Origin: Hyphochytrium catenoides
Lineage: Eukaryota; Sar; Hyphochytriomycetes; Hyphochytriales; Hyphochytriaceae
Direction of reading: 5' to 3'
Assembly (NCBI GenBank): GCA_900088475.1
Contig: FLMG01001674.1
Coordinates: forward strand, 2,233 to 27,380
Length of the DNA stretch: 25,148 nucleotides
Every line of letters starts with the position of its first letter. The stretch's first letter is position 1. Made by a program: the position numbers and the translations under genes. Below, one piece after another: positions 18,959 through 25,148 of this stretch. The notes beneath the pieces were generated by a model that searched no databases, was not told where the DNA came from, and saw nothing but the letters and a program-made list of their open reading frames with translations.

Positions 18959-21058
18959 ATGGCACTCATGAAGACCGCTATTTCTCTCTCTCGTCTTGGC
19001 CTCCTTCTTCTCTTTGTCTCTCTCGCAGCAGCGCAGAGAGAGACTGGAAAACTCCCTCTCTCTTCCTCTGCTGGATGGCAAGGGAGAGAGAACGATGCTC
19101 TTTCCCGGAGTGAGAGCCTTCCAGGGACAAAGAGTCCTCAAGGGAAGACGACTCTGGCAGGAGGAAAAGCTTCGACAGTAGAAGAAGAGAGAACGGGAGA
19201 CAGAGAAAGGAAAGAGTGTACTCTCTCTCTTCCTTCCTCTTCCCTAACAGCAAAAGGACTCTCTCAACCTTTTCTTCTCTCTTCCGATTGCCCAAGACAG
19301 AGTGTCTTTCTCTATGGCTACTTCATAGACAAGGACTCCATAGAGATGTTCTATCCCGTTCTCATAAGTGAGGGAGAAGAGATCCCTCGGATCATTCCTC
19401 CCTCTCTCCCTCAAAACGCGGTTGTGGCTTTCTTCCTAGCGACAGACAGAACGACCGCCCTGACAGTGGAAGAGAACAAAGAGACGAAAGAAGGAGAGAG
19501 AGCGCTTTGTGCCTCTCAGACAAAAGAAGGGCTTATGGCATGCAACGCTCTCTCTTTCCAGGAAAAACTAGCTGCCTCTAGGGTGTGGAGAAAGTCTCTC
19601 TCTCCTTCTCCTTCGTCTTCTTCTCTTTCTTCTTGCCCCGACTTGATGGACTTTGAATCCGTCTCTCTCTCGTCCATGAAGAAACTGAGCAGTGAAGAAG
19701 AGAAAGCAAAGAGAAGACAGTCTTTCATGAAAGCCGTTATCGCGTGCAAGTCCTTCTTCCCTCATGCAAACTCTTCTTCTCCCTTGTCAGAAGAAGGAAA
19801 AGAGGGAGATCAGGGGAGAGAGATTCAGGGAACAGCAGGAGAGGAAGACAGTCTCTTGGCTGCGGATACCGCGAGCCAGAGTGGCGAGAATGCCCTTGTA
19901 GCAGGAGGACAGGTGCGTGGAAGAGTTGGAAAAGGAATATCTCCTTCACCTCCTCTAGGAGACGGAATGTCAGGAGAAGGCGTGGGAGACTCTCTCTCTC
20001 TTCCTCCCTCTCCCGCGGAGGCAGGATCTGCATCCGGCGCAATGGGAGGAGCAGGAGGAGGAGACATGATGGGCGGCGGCGGCGGAGGAGAAGCAGGAGG
20101 CTTTGACGCCATGGGAGGCGGAGGAGGCGGAGGAGACATGATGGGCGGCGGCGGCGGAGGAGGAGAAGCAGGAGGCTTTGACGCCATGGGAGATGGAGGA
20201 GGCGGAGGAGGCATGATGGGCGGCGGCGGTGGAGGAGGAGATGCACTCAGTGCGCTGGTGACCGCAGGGACCAACGCCTTACAGACCTTGATTGGCAGTC
20301 AAGGAGGAGGAGGAGGAGGAGGCATGATGGGCGGAGGAGGAGGAGGAGGAAGCGGAGACTTTGACGCTATGATGGGAGAAGGAGGAGACATGATGGGCGG
20401 CGGCGGAGGAGGAAGCGGAGGCTTTGACGCTATGATGGGAGAAGGAGGAGAAGGAGACATGATGGGCGGCGGCGGAGGAGGAGAAGGAGGCTTTGATGCT
20501 ATGGGAGGAGGAGGAAGAGGAGGAAGCGGAGCGGGGAAGGATCTCTCTTCTCTCTCTTCTAAAGAAAATAATGGCTCAGGAGGACAAGGAGGAAGACAAT
20601 CTTCTTCTTCTTCCCCTGACGCTCTCTCTCAATTGACTGGAGGAGGAGGAAAAAAACCGAAACAGCCGGCCCAGGCCGAAGGACCCAATACTAAGACCAC
20701 GGCGGCCGCGGTAGACCCGAAAACGGCGGTAACGGCTAAACCCACATCTAAGACAACGTTAGCCGCCACCGGTGGGACCAAAACTACGGCCACAACCCCG
20801 AAACCGGCCGGCCGAGGAACTGCCGCAACGAAGAAAGCCAGCTCGTTGTACCCCTCCAGCGGCAGCAGCAGTTCTACTCAGAAAATATCAGGCGCTAGTA
20901 AGAACAAGGCAAGCGGCGGAGGAGGAAAGAGTGTCCAAGGTGTCCAGCAGCCAGTGCAGAAGAAGAAGAAGACAGAGGCGCAGGCGCAACAAGGAGCCGC
21001 AGGAGGAAAGAAGAGAGAGAGAGAGAGAAGACACTTGCGAAGAGACAGAAGAAAATGA
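18959..21058 (+). CDS. Secreted glycine-rich repeat protein, intronless
   Basis: A single uninterrupted 699-codon frame from ATG at 18959. Residues 1-25 form a signal peptide (basic start, LGLLLLFVSLAAA, likely cut near Gln26). Residues 80-270 form a unique domain with six cysteines (87, 111, 184, 195, 226, 263), including VFLYGYFIDKDSIEMFYPVL. Residues 360-525 are glycine-rich, built of about six MMG(6-7) modules, five of them followed by a (G/D)FDAM motif. In the middle is a non-repetitive helix-like insert (DALSALVTAGTNALQTLIGS, 428-447). Residues 575-625 are Thr/Ala/Lys/Pro-rich and could be O-glycosylated or bind polyanions. The tail is strongly basic (KKKK at 668, then KKRERERRHLRRDRRK). 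No membrane anchor follows. A wall, mucilage or biomineral matrix role is possible but inferred from composition only. No known family is recognised. Confidence 0.8.
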   Translation: MALMKTAISLSRLGLLLLFVSLAAAQRETGKLPLSSSAGWQGRENDALSRSESLPGTKSPQGKTTLAGGKASTVEEERTGDRERKECTLSLPSSSLTAKGLSQPFLLSSDCPRQSVFLYGYFIDKDSIEMFYPVLISEGEEIPRIIPPSLPQNAVVAFFLATDRTTALTVEENKETKEGERALCASQTKEGLMACNALSFQEKLAASRVWRKSLSPSPSSSSLSSCPDLMDFESVSLSSMKKLSSEEEKAKRRQSFMKAVIACKSFFPHANSSSPLSEEGKEGDQGREIQGTAGEEDSLLAADTASQSGENALVAGGQVRGRVGKGISPSPPLGDGMSGEGVGDSLSLPPSPAEAGSASGAMGGAGGGDMMGGGGGGEAGGFDAMGGGGGGGDMMGGGGGGGEAGGFDAMGDGGGGGGMMGGGGGGGDALSALVTAGTNALQTLIGSQGGGGGGGMMGGGGGGGSGDFDAMMGEGGDMMGGGGGGSGGFDAMMGEGGEGDMMGGGGGGEGGFDAMGGGGRGGSGAGKDLSSLSSKENNGSGGQGGRQSSSSSPDALSQLTGGGGKKPKQPAQAEGPNTKTTAAAVDPKTAVTAKPTSKTTLAATGGTKTTATTPKPAGRGTAATKKASSLYPSSGSSSSTQKISGASKNKASGGGGKSVQGVQQPVQKKKKTEAQAQQGAAGGKKRERERRHLRRDRRK

Positions 21059-21391
21059 GAGAGAAAGTGAGGCGACGATGGCGATGAGAATAGCCTTTCT
21101 TTTTCATGATGTTCTCTCTTCTTTCTCTTCTTCCCCGGTCTCCTCTTTTTTTTCTTATCTCTTGAGCTATCTCTATTTACTGGTGGGGAGAGAGGAGGAA
21201 GAAAGACGACAAGAGAGAAGAGAAGGACACGGGAAGGAAGAGACAAAGAAAGACAGCTCCGTCTCTCTTTGTGATCTATTATTACTTTTATTATTCATTT
21301 ACTGCTGCTTTCATTCATAAGTTGCTCCTCCAAGAATTTTGCTTCTTTTCTCTTCCTTTTTTCCTCCTGGCTCAAGCTCACTTCTTCCTTG

Positions 21392-21430
<39 letters not shown>

Positions 21431-22069
21431 GGCAAGGAGCTAGTAAGTAGCGATGAAGCACAAACGAGATCCTCTCTCTCTCTCTTCCTCTGTTCAATCA
21501 GAAGGAGGAGAGAAGAAAGAGTAAAAGGATTGATGCTAGGAAGGACGGGGAGGAGCGAGAAGGAGAGAGGCCATGAAATGGGAAGAGGGATGCAGAAAGA
21601 GAGGAGGAGAGAGAAGAAGAGAGCTGGAGAAGGAGGAAGAGGGAAACCCAGTTGACTACCGCCTGACGTATCGTGGACAACAAACGGGCATCAGAGGAGA
21701 GACAGAGGGTTCCACATATCAAGAAGAAGAAGAAGGGAGAGAGAGAGAGAGAGAGAGAGAGGCGAGCTAGTCCGGTTATGAGGACTGCAATCTGATCCTT
21801 GATTATTCTCTGATCCTTGATTATTCTCGCCTCTATCTCTTGTTCTCTCTCTGGCTCTTCACTCTCTGGATGGCCTCTCTCTCTCTCTCTCTCTCTCCCT
21901 CTTTCTCTCCCCCTCTCGGGTGTTTGTCAAGCTGCGCCTTTCTTCCCTGTTGCCTTCTTACTATGGAAGCAGAAGATTGTCTTTCTCCCTGGACGCTATG
22001 TCTCTCTCTTCTCTTTCTGCCTTTACTCCCCTGGATGTTGGCTCTCCGGTGCTTTTTCCTCTCCTTCTC

Positions 22070-22108
<39 letters not shown>
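21059..22108. other. 3' flank of the glycine-rich gene and unresolved sequence before the gap
   Basis: Likely 3' UTR to about 21370, with no AATAAA seen. GA tracts follow (21395-21428). A plus-strand frame at 21573-21770 contains NPVDYRLTYRGQQTGIRGET, which is non-repetitive but flanked by Glu/Arg repeat. An 18-bp tandem repeat lies at 21792-21827. Non-repetitive DNA at 21910-22060 reads VCQAAPFFPVAFLLWKQK in one frame. The upstream exons of the gene ending at 22774 may lie here or in the gap. Confidence 0.35.
21792..21827 (+). repeat. 18-bp direct tandem repeat
   Basis: CTGATCCTTGATTATTCT occurs twice back to back (21792-21809, 21810-21827). Confidence 0.9.
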
Positions 22109-22648
22109 NNNNNNNNNNNNNNNNNNNNNNNNNNNNNNNNNNNNNNNNNNNNNNNNNNNNNNNNNNNNNNNNNNNNNNNNNNNNNNNNNNNNNNNNNNNN
22201 NNNNNNNNNNNNNNNNNNNNNNNNNNNNNNNNNNNNNNNNNNNNNNNNNNNNNNNNNNNNNNNNNNNNNNNNNNNNNNNNNNNNNNNNNNNNNNNNNNNN
22301 NNNNNNNNNNNNNNNNNNNNNNNNNNNNNNNNNNNNNNNNNNNNNNNNNNNNNNNNNNNNNNNNNNNNNNNNNNNNNNNNNNNNNNNNNNNNNNNNNNNN
22401 NNNNNNNNNNNNNNNNNNNNNNNNNNNNNNNNNNNNNNNNNNNNNNNNNNNNNNNNNNNNNNNNNNNNNNNNNNNNNNNNNNNNNNNNNNNNNNNNNNNN
22501 NNNNNNNNNNNNNNNNNNNNNNNNNNNNNNNNNNNNNNNNNNNNNNNNNNNNNNNNNNNNNNNNNNNNNNNNNNNNNNNNNNNNNNNNNNNNNNNNNNNN
22601 NNNNNNNNNNNNNNNNNNNNNNNNNNNNNNNNNNNNNNNNNNNNNNNN
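22109..22648. other. Assembly gap (540 N)
   Basis: A run of 540 N flanked on both sides by (CT)n. The assembler probably failed inside a long microsatellite, so the true size may differ. Confidence 0.98.
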
Positions 22649-22689
<41 letters not shown>

Positions 22690-22709
22690 GTCTTTCTCTC
22701 TCCTTCTAG

Positions 22710-22774
22710 CCGTTGCTGTGCCTGTGTCTTTCTCTCACGACGGTTCAACTGGATATATCCCTGATTACCCATAG
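22710..22774 (+). CDS. Orphan last exon of an unidentified gene (partial)
   Basis: After a long CT tract and the acceptor ccttctag, an exon opens at 22710 in phase 1 and reads (A)VAVPVSFSHDGSTGYIPDYP to TAG at 22772-22774. Strong acceptor context and varied residues suggest a real C-terminus. The rest of the gene would lie in or before the N gap. Family unknown. Confidence 0.35.
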
Positions 22775-22810
22775 ACCTTATGGGTATCATGGGCTCCAGA
22801 GAAGCCCCAT
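22766..22810 (+). repeat. Two consecutive hairpins at the 3' end of the orphan exon
   Basis: TACCCATA (22766-22773) and TATGGGTA (22779-22786) form a perfect 8-bp stem with a 5-nt loop that spans the stop codon. ATGGGCT (22789-22795) and AGCCCCAT (22803-22810) form a second stem with one bulge. Confidence 0.5.
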
Positions 22811-22955
22811 ATAATCAAGGTTGAAGGATACATTTCTCATACAAGACCTGGGTAACCTAGAGAGGAAGGATATTAAGGGTGGGTGGGTAAAGGTTTCTTT
22901 TTCTCCCTTGAAAAGAGCATTTTTTTCTTGTCAACGTTACTCGGCGCAACAGTCA

Positions 22956-23000
<45 letters not shown>

Positions 23001-23148
23001 TTCTCCGCCCCTACAACCCAGCATCAATCACAGTCAGACGCCACCCGCCCAAAATCTTCACAATCCAAATCTCCGTCTGCAGACAACGTTCCCTAGGACA
23101 CATCTCTTCTCTCCGCCTAATATTAACACAGGGAAAACGCACCGCGCC
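22811..23148 (+). other. Upstream region and 5' UTR of the GME gene
   Basis: Non-repetitive to 22955, a (CT)n tract at 22959-22992, then probable 5' UTR. The start context is gcgccATGG. No TATA-like box stands out. The CAAGTAC cluster seen upstream of eIF2B epsilon is absent. Confidence 0.5.
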
Positions 23149-24348
23149 ATGGCTCCTGTCGATAACAAGCCCCACCCTCCACCTTCTCCTACAAAGAAGC
23201 GCACGGCCAGCACGGATAGCGCATCTTCTCCTTCTTCCAAGGCAAAGAAGACCAAGGCTGGGAGCAAGGGGAAGGTCCTCGTGGCTGGTGGAGGAGGATT
23301 CATCGGCTCTCATCTGGCCAAGCGGCTGAAGGAAGACGGCTACTATGTCATCGTCGCGGACTGGGCGGAGAATCCTTACTTTGAAGAGTCAGAATTCTGC
23401 CATGAGTTCCATAATGTGGACCTGCGCTCACAGGAGAACTGCGACAAGGTGACCAAAGGCGTAGATGAGGTCTATGACCTTGCTGCCGGTAAGGAGAGAG
23501 TGGATGCATTGAACTTCTTTGTGACGTTTCTTCTTTCTCTCTCTCTCTCTGTCTCTCCCTCTCTCTTTCTCTGTCTCTGGGAGCTCTCATTGGGCCTCGT
23601 GCCATCTGTCTCTCCCTTGTTCAACGTGGTTTTGGTGTATGCTTGTGCCTCCTGCCTGTGAAAAGAAGTTCTCTTTCTTTTCTCCTCGCTCTCTTTCTCG
23701 TTTGGCCTGTCTTTTCCTAGTCCTCTTCTACTTATCTTCACATTCTCTTCTCTCTATTCAACTCAAAGGATCGATATCTTCTTCTCTCTTACCCGTTCTT
23801 TCTATAGAGTTCGAGCTTCAACTGACTCCATTTGACTTCGTTCTCTCTCTCTCTCTCACTTTCACTCCCTCTTTCCCTCTCTCTTTCCTTCTCTCTTCTC
23901 TCTTTCTCTCTCTCTCTCTTGTGGCTTGCAGATATGGGCGGCATGGGCTTCATTCTCTCCAACCACTCCGTCATTCTGCAGAACAACCTTCGGATTGGAC
24001 TCTGTCTCCTCCAATCTGCAGCAAAATACGGCGTTAAGCGTTTCTTCTTCGCCTCTTCGGCCTGCGTTTACCCTGATTATAAGCAGGAAGAGGCCATCAT
24101 CCCAGCTTTGAAGGAGGAAGACGTCTGGCCCTCAGATCTTAGGAGTAACGCGTAAGTGTCTTATCTATCGAGGGAGAGAAGAGAGACGAAGAGAGAGAGA
24201 GAGAGAGAGAGAAGTGAATTGAATTGACAGGAAGTATCTTGCTTCTCTGTCTCTTAGCCTTTTTTGGATCGCTACCACGGAAGAATACTGTTGCACCTTG
24301 GTCTCCTTTCTTCATACACAAACTGACACTCCGGAACTCTCTCTCCTA

Positions 24349-24379
<31 letters not shown>

Positions 24380-24905
24380 CCTATCTCTCTTCTTTCTCTC
24401 TTCTCTCTCCCCCAGCTATGGCTTTGAGAAGCTTGTCATGGAGGAAGCTTGCCGCTGGCACGCCCACGATCACGCGAAGATGGAGGTGCGCATCGGGCGC
24501 TTCCATAACATATACGGACCTCAGGGCACCTGGAAGGGAGGGAGAGAGAAGGCTCCCGCAGCCTTCTGCCGCAAGGTCATCACCAATGACAAGGAGTTTC
24601 CTATGTGGGGAGACGGAGAGCAAACGCGGTCTTTCTGCCTGGTGAGTCTTCTCTCTCTTTCTCTCTCTTCTCTCCCTATCTCTCCCTTCCAGTGGTGGAG
24701 TTGGGGCTTGCTAGACTTCTCTCTTTCGATTCAGGCCTGTCATTCGTTCTTCGTAGTTGCCTGCACGATGATAACTCTCTCTCTTCCCTCTCTCTCTCTC
24801 TCTCTCTCTCTGTGGTGTGCAGGTGGATGACTGTGTGGAGGCTGTGCTTCGGCTTATGAGAAGTGACTGCAGTGATCCGATCAACATTGGCTCCGACCGC
24901 CTCAT
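23149..24905 (+). CDS. GME: GDP-mannose 3,5-epimerase (5' part, truncated by window end)
   Basis: Exons 23149-23488, 23932-24151, 24416-24641 and 24823-24905 join in frame to 289 residues. The plant enzyme has about 377, so roughly 85-90 are missing beyond the window. It converts GDP-D-mannose to GDP-L-galactose (and GDP-L-gulose) in the cytosol, feeding vitamin C and wall polysaccharide synthesis. It is an extended short-chain dehydrogenase: Rossmann loop GGGGFIGSH (47-55), FCHEFHNVDLR (83-93), DMGGMGFILSNHSVI (114-128), SSACVYPD with catalytic Cys158, the YGFEK Tyr188/Lys192 pair, RIGRFHNIYGPQGTWKGGREK with Lys232 (equivalent to Arabidopsis Lys217), MWGDGEQTRSF and INIGSD. Residues 1-40 are a Pro/Ser/Lys-rich extension with a KAKKTK patch, unlike the enzyme core and possibly nuclear-targeting or disordered. 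All catalytic residues present in this part are intact. Confidence 0.96.
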
Positions 24906-24935
24906 GTAAGAATAGAGATATCATCCAACTCTCTC

Positions 24936-24966
<31 letters not shown>

Positions 24967-25148
24967 TCTTCTCTTTGCGTCACACCAGCAGGTTATAGCG
25001 GAGTGATATATCTTGGTCTCCCTCGCTCTCTCGTATCTTTCGTTTCCAACTCAATTTTTGCGCTCTCTCTCTGTCATTCTCTTTGCACTCCTGTCTCTTG
25101 TCTATGACATCAACACTTTTACCCTTTGACTGACACCTCTCTCTCTCT
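24906..25148 (+). other. Start of GME intron 4
   Basis: The gtaaga donor at 24906 follows CTCAT. CT-rich sequence continues to the window end. An apparent acceptor (caccagcag at about 24993) would give an immediate TAG in frame, so the intron probably continues beyond the window. Confidence 0.65.

Noticed and set aside
19737-20274. Leu/Arg- and Pro-rich minus-strand frames opposite the glycine-rich gene
   Set aside because: Antisense shadows of GGA/GGC repeats; the plus frame has a signal peptide, a Cys-rich domain and a full-length frame.
20041-20526. Hsp70/chaperonin-type GGM tail
   Set aside because: Those are short C-terminal GGMP tails; here the modules are internal, longer, and in a protein with a signal peptide and no chaperone domain.
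20772-21320. 182-aa plus-strand frame overlapping the end of the glycine-rich gene
   Set aside because: Shifted-frame shadow over the basic tail plus 3' flank; no domain and no independent start context.
22023-22790. Long frames through the N run
   Set aside because: They exist only because N codons contain no stops; no information supports coding inside the gap.

Overview
The window is nuclear DNA of an intron-rich eukaryote. Its genes are split into short exons by GT-AG introns (one likely GC-AG) that are loaded with (CT)n/(GA)n microsatellite. A GDP-mannose 3,5-epimerase gene, the plant/algal vitamin C enzyme, makes an ascorbate-making lineage such as an alga or related protist likely. 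The species cannot be named from this sequence. No rRNA, tRNA, CRISPR or bacterial operon structure was seen. Layout: 1-359, 3' end of a plus-strand gene with an antibiotic-biosynthesis-monooxygenase-like (ABM) fold. 849-2867, minus-strand Cu/Zn superoxide dismutase homologue in five exons, 154 aa, with several metal ligands replaced. 3925-5640, minus-strand Nudix hydrolase in five exons, 188 aa. 6616-7772, plus-strand two-helix membrane protein of unknown function whose first intron is tandemly duplicated. 8817-15367, plus-strand eIF2B epsilon (translation-initiation exchange factor) in thirteen exons, 722 aa. 15368-18341, poorly resolved; strand-specific repeat polarity suggests a minus-strand gene and then a plus-strand gene, and only the last exons of the latter are convincing. 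18959-21058, intronless secreted glycine-rich protein with a six-cysteine N-terminal domain. 22109-22648, assembly gap inside a CT tract, followed by an orphan last exon ending at 22774. 23149-24905, first four exons of GDP-mannose 3,5-epimerase, running off the window. Gene models were built by hand: conserved protein blocks were located, splice sites chosen, and reading phase checked across every junction. For SOD, Nudix, eIF2B epsilon and GME every junction keeps frame; the three complete ones have lengths close to known family members. The genes are a mixed set (redox, nucleotide hydrolysis, translation, secretion, sugar nucleotide metabolism) and not an operon-like pathway. The unifying feature is the purine/pyrimidine microsatellite: the transcript strand is pyrimidine-rich toward the 3' end of introns and often purine-rich near the 5' end. 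The repeat therefore marks transcription direction and may fold introns. Most long open frames in the window (runs of Ser-Leu or Arg-Glu) are translations of this repeat and not genes.
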